A DNA stretch of 64,000 bases from Lunularia cruciata (taxonomy: Eukaryota; Streptophyta; Marchantiopsida; Lunulariales; Lunulariaceae): contig OX419758.1 in assembly GCA_948567375.1 (NCBI GenBank), positions 1,803,001-1,867,000 of the forward strand. The letters are read 5' to 3'. The notes under the pieces were generated by a model, which saw only the letters and a program-made list of their open reading frames with translations, did not search any database and was not told where the DNA came from. The translations under genes and the position numbers were made by a program. This document shows positions 44,280-56,565 of this stretch, in pieces. Numbering within the stretch: the first letter of the stretch is position 1; each line of letters opens with the position of its first letter.

Positions 44280-44811
44280 GTAGGAGCCATCGAATTTGAC
44301 ATACTGCCTGTTTCTTGGCGTGAGCAGTAAATCTGCCAAAAGTTGGATTTCTCGCTTTCCACATTAGACAAAGATGAATATTAGTGTGCCTTGGATTGTT
44401 CCGCCACGTTCACTAATGTCTATAAGACAGTCAATTATTTTCGTCTAACAAGCGTGAGGAACAATGGCGTCCAGAGAACTGTCATGATATGATCAACCTA
44501 AGCGCTGACCGTCATCTACCACGTACAGTGACATGAACAGTGAAGTTAACCCCAAAAATGGAGCATCGGTTTCTCCGGACCTAGCTGGTCTCATCTGCAT
44601 GGTTGTTTGCTGTGTGAAACCGCTTCCAAATTGACAATCCAGAATTCAGTTTTCCGACTTTTCTTGACGTTTTCAAGCTTCGATATTTGACATGCAATGC
44701 AAAACACGCCCGGCACTGTCATGGAAATGAATTTCCCTCCAAGATCTAGTCTGATGTCACGTTATGGCACGTGAGGTTCAATGAGATACATCGTGCATCT
44801 AGATAAGAACG
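44280..44811. other. P450 upstream region, no gene seen
   Basis: About 530 bp of non-repetitive DNA between the P450 promoter and the L2 element end. It likely holds the regulatory sequence of the gene. No motif I can assign with confidence. Confidence 0.45.
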
Positions 44812-46290
44812 CGACCAAGTGTGAAAACAAGAAGGATGGGAAGACCCATCAAGCCTTCCAACGAAGAGACAAGGGATAAAAGGGGGTTAAAGCGCCTATA
44901 GTAATGATAAGAGGAATTTCCCTAGGGCACGGATATCTTGAAGATATCCTAGTTATGCGAGTTATGCAAGTTCGTAGGGCCATACGGGAGCCTAATCACC
45001 TAATGTGATTGCTCTCCGGTGGAGAGTACCGGGCCAATGTATTTTGTTGAACAATAGATATGCATTATCTAGAATATGTAATAAAATATGAAAGTGAGAA
45101 TGATATCCTTACTTCTTCTAGAATGGTATGCCTTCTTGCACTCAAAGAGATGATCCCTATACTTGGGAGACCTTGCCTATTCCAACTCCATTCACTGCCC
45201 TTACAAGAGGATAGGTAATCACTCCCTCTGACATTGCATCACATGTAGGGGCCGTTACCGCATTACCCTTTACTATCACTTGATCATCTCGGACCAAGTT
45301 TAAGTTTACCTTGACTTGTGTCATCTACAAAGCAAACCAATGCTCCTTTCAAGCAAGGTATCCACCCTCTTGTGCCATGGCAAACACTATATCCCCAATA
45401 GCATCATTGGTTACTATCCTCTGTCCTCCAAAAGGACACCATGTCATATGGACTGCTATTCCATCTAATGTAGAATCACACTCACAAGTGATAAATGAAG
45501 ATGTAGATGGGTGGACCAAGCCTAAGTAGAACCTTATTGTTGTAGAGAAAGTAATTGGTGCAACTCTGAATGCCCTAATGCACTATCAAGTTAGGATTCA
45601 AGAGCCTACTCCCTTGCCAGAGCAAGAGCAAAGATGTGCTCTCGTAGCACAAGGAATGGATGGATCAACTAAGAGAGAATGTAATGTATGCTAAAACTAT
45701 TGCTCCATCAAGGAAGAAAATAAACCTCTGGTCCAATCTGATGGTGGGGAAGAAAAGGATGGAAGGTCCTCTTGTGCTTGTGGAGATATGCCATCTCTCA
45801 TCTAGTGCAATAACAATTGGAGGAAAAAAGATCCCTCATCCACTTTGATCACATACGACTCCAAGAATAGCCTATTAGCAACCACAAAATGGGGAGAAAA
45901 TAGAGTTGCCAAGCAAGCCCAACTACCTAAAAGTGCTATAGGTTTCATCTTCTCCATAGATAGTAGACCTATCCCTCCACACAAGATTGGTAGAGATGTT
46001 TGTCTTTGTGCTAAAGAGATTTTTTTCTACCTCCCTATCACACCATTAAATGTCCCTAGTCCAGTGTTACCATCAAAGACACCCATAATCCTACTACCAA
46101 ACACTCTCAAACAGGATAAGAAGGTCATAAAAGGGGGAACCATGCAAAGAAGATAGGTTGGTCTACAGAGCAATACTAGAGGAGAATTTATCAAATGCCA
46201 CCTAAGGATCTTCTAATAGAAGGAGTTCATTCACATGAAGAAAATCCTCTACAAGGATTGGACAATCCAACATGGGAGATTCAAGTGTCA
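44812..46290 (-). mobile_element. L2: 3' part of an RLE-type non-LTR retrotransposon
   Basis: Matches L1 from the GAAGGATGGGAA end through the zinc-knuckle/nuclease region (CECDSTLDGIAVHMTWC, then DAIGDIVFAMAQEGGY at about 45350-45500) and the ALLGSWACLATLFSP block (45802-45984). It ends near 46290, where L1 still continues with the reverse transcriptase. This 5' truncation is typical of non-LTR elements. Stops present. Confidence 0.7.
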
Positions 46291-46779
46291 TGCATATGGA
46301 GGCAATGATGATTGACACTTTTAATTGGACATCATTAGACAAGGAATGGAATAGACATTGGACTTGCCTTCAAGAGTTTGAGCCAAGTGATGCAAGATAG
46401 GATGGATGCTTCATTTGTGAAGAAGAAGAACTCTTTAAATGGGCAGAATGTTCAAAATCAGAAGGACCTAACAAAGAGGGTAGTTGTTGTTGGAGCTCTC
46501 ATGAAGATCTTTAAACCAAAGAGGAAAATTTTTCTTACAAATGGGTGGACAACATGATTTGAACATGTATTTTAAGGCACTATGGTGAATTGGCAAAGTG
46601 TAGTGCACTCATTTTTGGAGTTTACAATTTATAATTCCTTTCCCTTTATTTTGTAGCAAGAAAGGTAACAAATCAATGTACTAAAGAGAGGTTGAGGTTA
46701 TTTGGGGAAGCATCTCCCTATAATGGAAGAAAGGGAGACCTCTCTTGAACCAAGCAGAGGCTCACTCCATAGATGACTG

Positions 46780-47103
46780 GAAGCTTCATCCTTCCTCACT
46801 CCAAGGGAGTAGAGTATTGGTCATTGACAATGAAGGTGTCCCTCCAAAGATTTTGGTCACTTAGAAGGAGAAACCATTCACTTGGACTGAGGAAGGACCA
46901 AGTCCAAAGATCTTCTATATCAATGAGATTGTGAATTTTGAGCAAATGTACCTTCTTGAGAGAATCAAGTATCACCATCAAGAATTGAGAATCATGCAAT
47001 ACATGAGGTTGAGATGGGCATTCAAAGTGCATAACTTGGCAATAGGCTATGAAGCAAGAATGTTTGGGAGTAGGGAAACTAGATTTACTCACCATTGAGA
47101 CCA
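46780..47103 (+). pseudogene. Unrecognised relic reading frame
   Basis: About 105 codons with one TAG: SRVLVIDNEGVPPKILV, EKPFTWTEEGPSPKIFYINE, LLERIKYHHQELRIMQYMRL, FKVHNLAIGYEARMFGSRE. It is open for longer than its surroundings and reads like real protein, but I recognise no family. Location suggests transposon origin. Confidence 0.3.
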
Positions 47104-47960
47104 TTTAACTACCCTACTTAATAAGGCATTGAAAAAGCTATGAGTTGAATCAAATCCCATGATCCCATGTTGAAACTGGATAGAGGTGAAGAGAAAGTGT
47201 CACAAGTTGCAATTGATTTACTTTTTGCTGTTTAACCTCTCGGAAAAAACCACTCCTATTATGAGGGTAGAAGAACTCACTATGGTGCTCTACAGAAATA
47301 TAAAAATCTCCTAAATCACTCTCAAAATTAATTGTAACCAAAGAAACCTAAGATTCTCCTACATCACTCTCAAAACTAATTGTAACCAAAGTTGCATTGA
47401 AGGTCCACATCACCCCAAAGTTCACTTTTCCCCAAAGCCTCCAAACTTGATAGCATGTTCTACCCTTCCTAAATGGCATGCCACCAAAGGGGCTTAACTA
47501 GCAAGCAAATGCACTTGAGTTGATTAGATCTATTATTGGGCCACCCCTCACAATTGGACTCCAATTGCCAACCCTTGCTCCTCATTTCAACAACTACAAT
47601 CCTTCAGCAAGATTCACACCTTTACAATGACAAGGGCATTTGATGCCGGACACTAGGTGAATTCAAATTAATAAGATTGGACTTTGGTGTGATACAAAGT
47701 TATATGGTAAAGAGGACTTGTTCATTATTGGGCCAAAGCCTTATGTATAGTTTCCTATTGCTACCCCACTTTGCCTTAAAGGGTCTTGGATGGCTAAGCG
47801 GGTTCCTTGCCAAACCTAATTACTTTATTGCCACCAATTATGGTCTTAATTCTTATCTTATCTACTCTTAACTGCTTAAGAGATTTTGTAAAGTGATAAG
47901 GAAGATATGAATTATTCTCCTAAGTATGCATTGCAAGTAATCCATGTCTACCTAAGCTAT
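47104..47960. other. No gene seen
   Basis: Repetitive-looking sequence with CCCAAAG phrases common to the retroelement relics of this window, including a short local duplication near 47300-47385 (AATTGTAACCAAAG). No motif assigned. Confidence 0.4.
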
Positions 47961-48672
47961 TGTGACAACCCGATGATCATATAGTTTAAAAAGTATCATG
48001 TTTACGATAATTAGTAAGTAAAGTTTGTTCCCATAGAGATACAAGTCAGAAATAGTCAAATACAAAGTAAAATAAGACAATGTAGTTCTTCTTAGTTGCA
48101 TCTTTAATCTCTTAGGTAGAAACCATACCTAGAAGAGAGTGACAAGCACTAATCATAGTCTCATCACAAATTAACAACTCTCTTCATCACAACTTCATGA
48201 AATTCTGTCCAAACAAATCTTGATTGTGATGATTCAGATTTTGCCAAAGATGGCTACTTCACTATAAAATGACTTCACCTCAAAATGGTGTTCCACCCTT
48301 CCATTAAAGTCACAATTTCCTCGATAAAAATTGTTTCACATCAAACTCATGTTGCACTCACAATTGTAGAATACTACCAACACTACAATTTGTCTTAGAT
48401 CTATCAAGGCATTACTTTGATTGCACTTCACTCAAGATGAAACACACAAAATGAAGATCAACACTAGAGAATCCAACATCCAACTAACATATCAACTTGC
48501 ACTTTGGAATTCTCCAAACACTTACAAACACAAAACAAAAACAAAAATTTGATACTCAAAATTAAGCTCACTCGATGAGCATCGAGTTACATCACTTTGC
48601 TTTATCTATCTTTAAAAATATGGATACTAAATAACAACTCATTGAAAAATGCCTCCTTTAAATAGGCTAAGC
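47961..48672 (-). repeat. D4: partial D-family LTR, ends at E2
   Basis: Starts TGTGACAACCCGATGATC and follows the other D copies through AGAAACCATACC, TTGATTGTGATGATTCAG and the CCTTTAAATAGGC box (48655-48667), then stops where E2 begins. No ORF part follows E2, so the remainder is missing. Confidence 0.75.
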
Positions 48673-49358
48673 TATAACACCCATTTTTGCATGTATGTAT
48701 GATTATGATATTCAGTTTGGTATGATAAATACTTGAGAGATATTATTTATATAAAGATAAAGGATTTTTCTACATTAGTCATGATTAGCTACAGTTAGTC
48801 ATCGCTAAGATAAAAGGGATCTTACTTTAGAGGAAGTAAAAAAGATGAGCATCACTATTTTGGATTCTAGTGTATTGACTTGGTATTATTCTTATGCGTT
48901 TTGCTTTGAGGAAAGAGTTAAGAACTCTTGGACCCACGAACCTTTTTGTTCTGGATTCTTCTCTAGTCCAAGGACAACCCATATGAAGGAATCTTTGACT
49001 TAGTGATTGGGTCAAGATAAGACCATATGTTTAGGAGAATATTCTTATGAGTATGGATGTTCCTTTAGCTTTTTGAGTTTATTTGACTTTTAACCTAGTA
49101 ACTTGAGTTACTCCAATAATTAATAACTTTGGTACCTAACTATTTCAAAAATATATAAACTAGGGGTGAGGAGGTACTCATTATCCTTTCATTTACAACT
49201 ATCTCTTTCTCTCATTGAGTTCCTTAGTGAGCATTGTCTTGAGTCTTGGAGTGTAAGCCTTGGACGAGTATGATGGAGTTGGGGTTCTTTTCCTTCTTAT
49301 TCCATGGTGCACTACCATAATAGCCATCAGAGGTTCATCTTGAGTGAAAGATAGGCCA
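48673..49358. mobile_element. E2: second copy of the E LTR (about 686 bp)
   Basis: Co-linear with E1: TATAACACCCATTTTTGCATG ... CCTTTAGCTTTTTGA ... AGTGAAAGATAGGCCA. Both copies have TA where an LTR would start TG. It abuts D4 on the left and unrelated sequence (GATAACATTTTTGG) on the right, with no clear target duplication. Confidence 0.75.
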
Positions 49359-50240
49359 GATAACATTTTTGGTTCCATTGTTTGGACCTCTTTAGAAGGC
49401 AAGAATGTTTTTGTGTACAATTCTATATTAGACCGAAAGAAGCTATAAGAGCTCACTTGGAGAACACATTAGGAGAGGAAAGGACTAAACTTATGTTAGA
49501 GAACTTGGATCCATTTGTATACCCTTTAGTTCATTATGATCTCTTTGAGGTAATTTTTAATATCTTGTATACATGATCATTATTATCTCTTTGAGATGAT
49601 TTTGTACATCTTGTATACATGAGAGGATTTGGAGAGATTGTGTGAAGTGAATTGCAGATTTTGGGGATTATGATGATTTTGGACAAAATCTCAAGTTTGA
49701 GATCTGGACTTGAAATTTCTATGCATGATAGCTTGGGTTATTCTTTGGTAAGCACACTTCAAATTATTTTGAGAGATAATACACACTAAGCTAGAATTTT
49801 TGAAAGTTGATAGGGCAAATTGCTCCTAAAATTGCATGCTCTTTGGAAAATTGTACAAAGTCTATTATTTCTTAAGTTTTTAGTGGATTTTTTTGAAAAC
49901 TTCCAAGAAAATTTAGTGTCTAGTATTTTACCTTTTGGCCCTAGAAATAGAGAAAGCTCATTTCTCTACAGAAAGGTATGAGTTTTAAAGTGAGCAGGGT
50001 GATTTTTGGACCAAATTTGAAATGTGTGTGACGAATAGAAAGATGCAGAGACCAAATGACTCAATGAAAAGATCTGAAATTTTGCAAGGAAGGACTCCTT
50101 GAGGTTTTTATCAACTGGGAAAAGTTTTAGAGGATTGTGATATACCAATTGAGATAATTTTGTGATATTGTGAAGAGGGATCAATTATGCAGAGTTGAGA
50201 TCTCATGCATGAGGAGTGTGAGAGCAACAAAAGTATGTTT
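49359..50240. other. Unassigned retroelement leader
   Basis: Contains a short frame (YIRPKEAIRAHLENTLGEERT, 49430-49490) of unknown nature and a diverged 55-60 bp tandem (ATCTCTTTGAG ... ATCTTGTATACATGA) at 49539-49632. Probably the 5' untranslated side of G. Confidence 0.35.
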
Positions 50241-50249
50241 GAGTGTTTA

Positions 50250-52559
50250 GACTCATCTTAGGAACATGGAGGATCACCAAGAGTGGAGATTGAGGCTATG
50301 AAAGGTTCACCAAGGGTTTCAAGTGATTGTAGAGGTGGATCTGACAAAAATAGAGTTTGGAATAGAATTTGAAGAGAGTGTTGAGAGGATCCAAAAATCT
50401 ACACCACTTGGAGGAAAGAGTGAGTGTAAGTGCTTTTTATGTGGAGAGAAGGGACATAAGGCAATTTCATGTCCATTGACTTTGAGAGCAAGAGATTGAG
50501 AGAAAGAAGAGGCTTATTTGACTTGGGTTTGCATATTGGACCTTATTCACCAAGATTGGAAGGAAGAAGATCTAAGACCAAGGAGTTGTGTGAGGTTTGT
50601 GGAGTGGAGAGACTTCCAAAAAGACATGAATGTAGTGGAGTAAAAACACTTTTGGAAACTTTGGTGAAAGATCTTGGAGAGAGTCTTAGTACAACTATAG
50701 AAATACTACCACTTTCATCAACTAGTTCTCAAGATTAGTGATGGAGATAATCTTTCAACTTATGGATAAACTATCCATGCAGGTTCAATTAATATGCACT
50801 CTAGGATTTGATGTTGCTATAGAAATCTTGGAGTAACCAAAACTTTTGGTATTCCCTAGGGTGGATTTCTCTCAAATGGTGTTAGTCATGTACATACTCT
50901 ATTAGTCAAAGAGTGATAAAATAAAAGAAAAAAAGATTGAGAGGAAAGAGAAAGATAGTGAGGGGCTAAGATGGGGAAATTTCTGGTTTTCTTTGGCAAG
51001 GATGGAGAGGATGTGTAGGTCTTTGTGAGGGACTTCAAGAGAGCTTGCATAGGAAACAATGAGAGGAGGAAGAATGAGTAGGTCTCATTATTACTAAATT
51101 TCTTTGAAGATGCAATACTTACATGGTATGAATCAGAATACCAAAAAAGAGAGAGAGGAGAGATGCACAAGAAGAATCTTGGGAGAGTTTAACTTAAGCA
51201 ATAATTGAGAAATTTCTTCTAGATGAGAGCTATGAGGGATTGATGAGTGAAGTTACCTTCCTCTAACAAGGAGATGGAGAGAAAGTGAGAGTTTATGTAG
51301 AAAGAGTGGAGAAATTGGAGTCTAGATTTTGCATAGTGTTGAGGAAGGATGGGGATGATATGGAGAATATTATGATTGACATAGGGGCTATGCTCACCAA
51401 GAATTTTGTGGGAGGATGGAGACCAGAGATTAGAAGTTAGGTGAGATATGAGAAAATTTCTTCCAAGGTTGAAGCTATCAAGATTGCAATTTGTATGGAG
51501 GAGAGTTTGGAAAGGGATGAGAGTGATTTGGTGAAGGAGGTTGCGGATCCTTCTCAAGGCTACAATTATGGTGGAACTTCTGATACTTTGGTGGCAAAGG
51601 TTGCACCACAAGTAGTAATTGTTCCAATTCTTGCACCTCCACCAAAAGATCCACTTCAAACCATCACAAAACAACTTGCAGATCTCAAGATCAATGTAGT
51701 GCAACTATGGGAGAAGAGAAAAGTGGATCAGAATTTAGGGAGAGGCCCTAGGAATCATGGAAAATATCCATATAGAGAGTGCCAACCAACCAAAAATTTC
51801 AATGATAGAAATTGTTTTGGTTGTGGAGGAAGAGGCCACATCCAAAGGAATTGCCCAAATTCCACTTATCATGGAGGAAGAGGTTATGAGGGAGCCAATA
51901 GAAGGAAAGAAAGAGGTAGTGAAGTGGCTCCTAATCCAGAAAAAAGTAAGTGGATAACACCTATAGATGTGGTTGAGAGCAAGTATGAGAAAGGGGAGTG
52001 CTCAAACTCCAAAGGTCTTAATTTGGAGCATTTGGCACAAAAGAAGAAGAGAGCTTGGTTTGCAAAGGATGTACATTCTTCTCAAGGATTTACTCCTAGT
52101 AAGGATACTCCTATGTCTACTAGGAGCACTTGCACCTCAATACCATCAACAACAAAGACTCCAAGAAAGAATTTGGAGATGGAGGACTTCTTGATCTCAA
52201 AGCAGCAATAGAACTACAATGTGTTGGAGGATGTTGGGAATCACAAGACTAACATCACCGTGGGCAAACTGATTGCTTTGAATCCTACCTTGAGAAAGGA
52301 GCTTAGAGTTGGTTTGAGTTCTACAAGGAGTAAGAAGAAGAAGAAAGCAAAAGCTCCAATATCAATGGGGGTGGTAAATGCCAAATTAGTACCATGGGAG
52401 ACTTGTGAATATGCCTCCAAGATTGATGTGAGAGTGAATAGTCATAGCCTCAAGGATGCACTTGTTGATGGAGGATCAACATTGAATGCCATGTTAAAGA
52501 GGTTGATGAAGAAGTTGGGTATGATACCCTCCAGACCCTCAACATTTGTGGTGAGCATG
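50250..52559 (+). pseudogene. G: gypsy gag and protease start, cut by F2
   Basis: A CCHC knuckle CFLCGEKGHKAISC sits at 50431-50472, followed (one frameshift later) by a CEVC ... HEC cluster at 50589-50633. A gag domain follows (FKRACIGNNERRK, ILTWYESEYQKRE, VYVERVEKLESRF, about 50950-51350), then the long open frame 51441-52211 with a second CCHC knuckle CFGCGGRGHIQRNC (51813-51854). The protease active site DALVDGGSTLNAM (DGG at 52467-52475) lies near the end. The frame breaks at 52559 where F2 begins and resumes at 58098. Stops at several sites. Confidence 0.82.
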
Positions 52560-52973
52560 TGTAAAAAGACCAAGACCAAGGAGAGAAATAAGAGAATGGA
52601 AGCTCACATTGGGATGCTTGAATGAGAGAAAACTCCACATGCCTAGCATGAGCTTTGGCTTTGGTATTTATAGGTAGCATATAAAACCCTTGAGAAGCTT
52701 CTCAAGAAGCTTCCCCGAACTGCTTTCTTAGAGTGCAAGCCAAGTTTATTAAGGAGCTTCTCAAGAAGCTTCCTTCTAGAAGTCATCTACTTGGCATGCA
52801 AGCTAAGCTAGTTAGAAGCTTCTAGAAGCTTCTTTCTAGAAGCTACCTACTTGGGGCACAAGTTAACTAGTTGGGAAGCTTCCTAGATGCTTCTTGAATA
52901 TTCTAGGCTAATTTGGCTTATTGTCTACTTTTTTAGCCTTGCTAACTACGTTGCTAAACTCCATATTGTTACA
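52560..52973 (-). repeat. F2 3' LTR (414 bp) with heat-shock-element-like array
   Basis: TATAAATA is the reverse complement of 52665-52672. Upstream in transcription order are GAA/TTC modules at 52694-52719 and 52755-52785, and a perfect four-unit GAAnnTTCnnGAAnnTTC at 52815-52832. It is longer than the 5' LTR because of extra AAGCTTCT-type sequence. Confidence 0.88.
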
Positions 52974-52985
52974 TATTCCTCCACC
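52974..52985 (-). promoter_or_regulatory. F2 polypurine tract
   Basis: Minus strand reads GGTGGAGGAATA directly before the 3' LTR. Confidence 0.7.
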
Positions 52986-52999
52986 ACTAGTTGGTGATG

Positions 53000-54400
53000 T
53001 CCTCGTTGAAGCTTGAAACTATTGGATGGAAGTCTGTGCATTTTGGAGGTGAGAAAGAGGTTCCAATGTGGCATCTTGAATGGAATACCCTTTCCAAAGG
53101 ACCTTGTATTCTATATGTTGTCAGCATCTTCGTTGGATGTGGTGACATGCAAGGATACGATCAACTTTGTACTCCTCATGATCATTGATAAGGATAGGGA
53201 GAGGAAGAGGTTGGACTCAAGAAAAAGAAGAGGGTTTAGGAACAAAGGGTTTTAGCTTGGAAACATGAAAGACAAGATGGATACGCATATGACAAGGAAA
53301 GGCAAGTCGATAGCAATAGGAGAGACAATTTAGGTGACATCAAAAGGTACTATCTAATTAGGGGTAAGTTTACAAACTTGGGTATCAAGTGGGAGGGGTA
53401 GATTACCAGAGGATAGCATAACTTTATCATCAACTTCAAAGGTGAGATCACAATGATGGTAGTCCGTATATTGTTTTTGATGACTCTAAGCAACAAGGAG
53501 GTGAGATTTGGCTTGTTGGAGAGATTTGGATATGGTGGTCAAGAAGGTTGAAGTATGAGGGACCTAAGACGGGGGAGGAGCAAGAATAGAATCAGGGACA
53601 AGCGGATCTTGGCCAAAATTGAGAAAGAAAGGAGAGAATCCGGTGTTTGCCTATTTAGAATTTTTGTATGCAAACTCCGCAACTGCAAGATATTCATCCC
53701 AATTGGTATGGTATATGTTGATGAAGGCATGAAGCATATCTTCCAAGGTGCAATTTGTACATTCAGTTTGTCCATCAGTTTGAGGATGATAGGCTATGGA
53801 CAAAGCAAGCTTGGTGCCAAGTATTTGGAAGAGGGATTTCCAAAACTTTCTGATGAAGCAAGGAATCACGGTTGGAGATGAGTACACATAGGATCCCATG
53901 ATATTTGAATATAGTATTAAAGTAGAGTTGCACCAAGGTTGGAGCATCCACAATATCATCCGTTGGTGCCAAATGGATTTGCTTAGCTTATCCAAAAACA
54001 CCACAATCTATATGTGACCTTGTTGTGTCTTGGGCAAGGAGGTGATGAGATCTAAGCTCACATGTTCCCAATGAGTAGTTAGAATGGGAAGTGGTTGAAA
54101 TAGTCCACTCGGCTTCTGGTTACTGGCCTTGTTGCATTGACAACTTTCACACGATTGGAAAAACTCCCAATCATCTCATGTCATGTTGGGCCACCACCAT
54201 TGGTGTTGGAGGGTACCCAAGGTCTTGTCCACCCCCATGTGACCAACTATTGGTAGATCATGGGCTTCCTAAAGGCATGCAAGTCAAAGATCACCTTTGG
54301 CTGGAACATAGATCTAGTCCACATAGAATAGAAGGCCTTCCTTGAAGGAGAAGGTGTTTTACTCCTTGTTGCCCATTTTCAGACATCCATGTACCATTTG
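53000..54400 (-). pseudogene. F2 integrase
   Basis: Core block AYHPQTDGQTECTNCTLED (about 53770-53830) followed by the uninterrupted MLHAFINIYHTNWDEYLAVA, which is the site D1 occupies in F1. A GPF-type tail lies at lower coordinates in decayed form. The zinc-binding region extends to about 54400. Many stops. Confidence 0.8.
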
Positions 54401-54511
54401 GAAGAAGGGATCTTGTTGTAGAGCTAACCAAAACGCATTATGGACCTTGGAGTCAATTGAAACCATCGTAATTGCCGCTATGATGAGAGGGAGAGATTTC
54501 AAGTCAGGTCA

Positions 54512-54980
54512 TCATGATAGAGCATCAAGGATGACATAGAACCAACCTATTTTGTACTCAAGTTTGATGTCAAACAATTGGAGTTGCTCTTCCCATCGAT
54601 GATGTTGACTTTTCATGTGTTCCAAGTGTAAGGTCTCCAACAATGGTTTGTGATCAGTTTGCATGATCACTTGTTTCCCCAAGAGATAATATCTCCATAC
54701 CTTGGTGGCATATATCATTGCAAGTTGTTTGCAATCTTGAGCAGAGTAATTTCTTTAATTTCTTTTTTTTAGTCGGCGAGACACAAAGGCAATGGGATGC
54801 AGTCCGTTTGGGAATTCTTGTTGCAACATGGCTCCAATTGCAAAGTTAGAAGCATCAAAATCAACCACACAAGGTAGTTGAGGATCATATAGTTGAAGAA
54901 TGGGTCTTGAAGACACCATATGCTTTAACTTCTAAAATGCTTCTTCATGCTTGGTGGTCCTCTGGAAGCTTAAGTTCTTT
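54512..54980 (-). pseudogene. F2 RNase H
   Basis: Open block 54718-54512 reads YYLLGKQVIMQTDHKPLLE and HHRWEEQLQLFDIKLEYKIG, the second half of a gypsy RNase H (QTDHKPL ... RW ... LQ.FD). The first half is present upstream with stops. Confidence 0.85.
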
Positions 54981-54999
54981 CCCAAGAGGTCAATCAATG

Positions 55000-55793
55000 A
55001 TGCAGCCACATGAGCATAATAGTGGATGAACCATCGGTAAAAATTGGCCAATCCATTGAATGCCCATACTTCTATAGCATCCTTTTGGTATAAGCCAATC
55101 AGCAATGGCCTTGATTTTCTCTTTTTCCATCTTGATCCTCTCTGATGAGATCTTATGACCCAAGAAAGTAACCTTCTTCTGCCAAAAGGCACACTTTGAC
55201 TTCTTGTAGTAAAATTCCTATTGGCATAGTCATCTTAGGACTTTTTGCACATGATTCACGTGTTCTGCCTCCACCTTACTATAGATTAAGATACCATCTA
55301 AGAACACCACCATGGACCAATCCAATAGTCCATCCAACACCTGATGCATCTGATCCATGAAGACTATTGGAGCATTAGTGAGTCAAAAAGGTAGAACTCT
55401 CCACTCGAAATGCCCATACCTTGTGCAAAAGGCAGTCTTTGGCACATCCTCTCTATCAATAGGAATTGTCAATAGCCGTTGCAAAGATCCAACTTGGAAA
55501 AGTATCATGCTCTACTTAGTTGATCAAGCAAGTCATCAATCTAAGGTAAGGAATATGCATTCTTCACGGTTTGCTTATTGAGCCCATGGTAATCAATATA
55601 AAAATGAAGTCTTCCATCCTTCTTTGGAACAAATAGTACCGGTGCTCCCTAAGGAGGTACTATGCCTTATGAAGTCCTTCTCCAACAACTTTGTAAGTGT
55701 TGTTTGCAACTCCTCTAACTCCTTTGGTGAGAGCCGATAGATCGGTCTACTCAGTAGAGTACTCCCTGGTAATAACTTGATCTTAAAGGGCAT
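55000..55793 (-). pseudogene. F2 reverse transcriptase
   Basis: Contains LLSRPIYRLSPKELEELQ, and the catalytic loop MVVFLDGILIYSK near 55270-55315 in which the second aspartate of the YxDD motif is glycine. F1 keeps both aspartates. Frameshifts separate the blocks. Confidence 0.83.
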
Positions 55794-56160
55794 ACCTCAA
55801 TCGGAGGGTAATCCCTTTTGGTAGATCATCCAGAAACACATCCGCAAACTCTTGAACTATCCGATCAACCATTGCTTGATGAAGCTCTTGGCCCTCCTCA
55901 GGTTGTTCTTGTGCAATTGGCTTGATCCACACCGTAAATGCAGATTTATCTTCCTCCAAAGCTTGCTCCATGGCTGCTTTACTAACAAACTTCCCTTCTA
56001 GGGACTCATCTCTCTTCCAAACTTGCTCTATGGTTGCCTTCCTGGCAAATTTCACATCTTTGGACTCATCTCCCTTCAAGGCTTGCTCTGTGGCTACCTT
56101 CTTGACAAACTTTCCATCTTGGGATTGATTATTCTTAGTTGTCTTACTAAGAGGTGCCAA
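55783..56160 (-). repeat. F2 protease-RT linker with three 19-residue repeats
   Basis: Same three-unit DGKF...KA..EQALK.DE repeat as F1, followed by the acidic stretch AQEQPEEGQELHQAMVD. The repeat is therefore a family feature. Confidence 0.82.
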
Positions 56161-56205
56161 GAAACCTAATCGGACATTCCTACCTTGGTGTTGTACTTGA
56201 ATTTG

Positions 56206-56565
56206 TCATTGGGTCCAATCAAATTGAACCTTATGATGTTCAAGCCAAGGTAGACCCAGAATGATATCATAGTGTAGAGGTGCCACTACAAACCGCATAC
56301 ATTCCAAATAATCCCTCCTAATCTTGTAGGTGTGGAATGTAGAACCCTTTCTACCATTTTCCATCATCAAGCTACTTCCAATCATTGGCTTGATAAGAAT
56401 ACCCAATTCCCTTACTACTTGCATAGACATGCAATTCTCTGAACTTCCAAAATCAACCAAAATCCTACAACCCCGATCAGATATCATACCTTGCAAGTGA
56501 AGCAAACTTGCATAGGTTGAGCCTTCAATCCCATTGGAACTAATCAAGCTCCTAGTAGGTGGCAC
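56206..56565 (-). pseudogene. F2 protease
   Basis: RGCRILVDFGSSENCMS carries the active-site position, with DFG in place of D-S/T-G. PLHYDIILGLPWLEHHKVQF is the conserved second half. Confidence 0.82.

Noticed and set aside
51219-51704. 161-codon minus-strand frame
   Set aside because: Lies opposite the G gag, whose plus-strand reading has gag and zinc-knuckle motifs.
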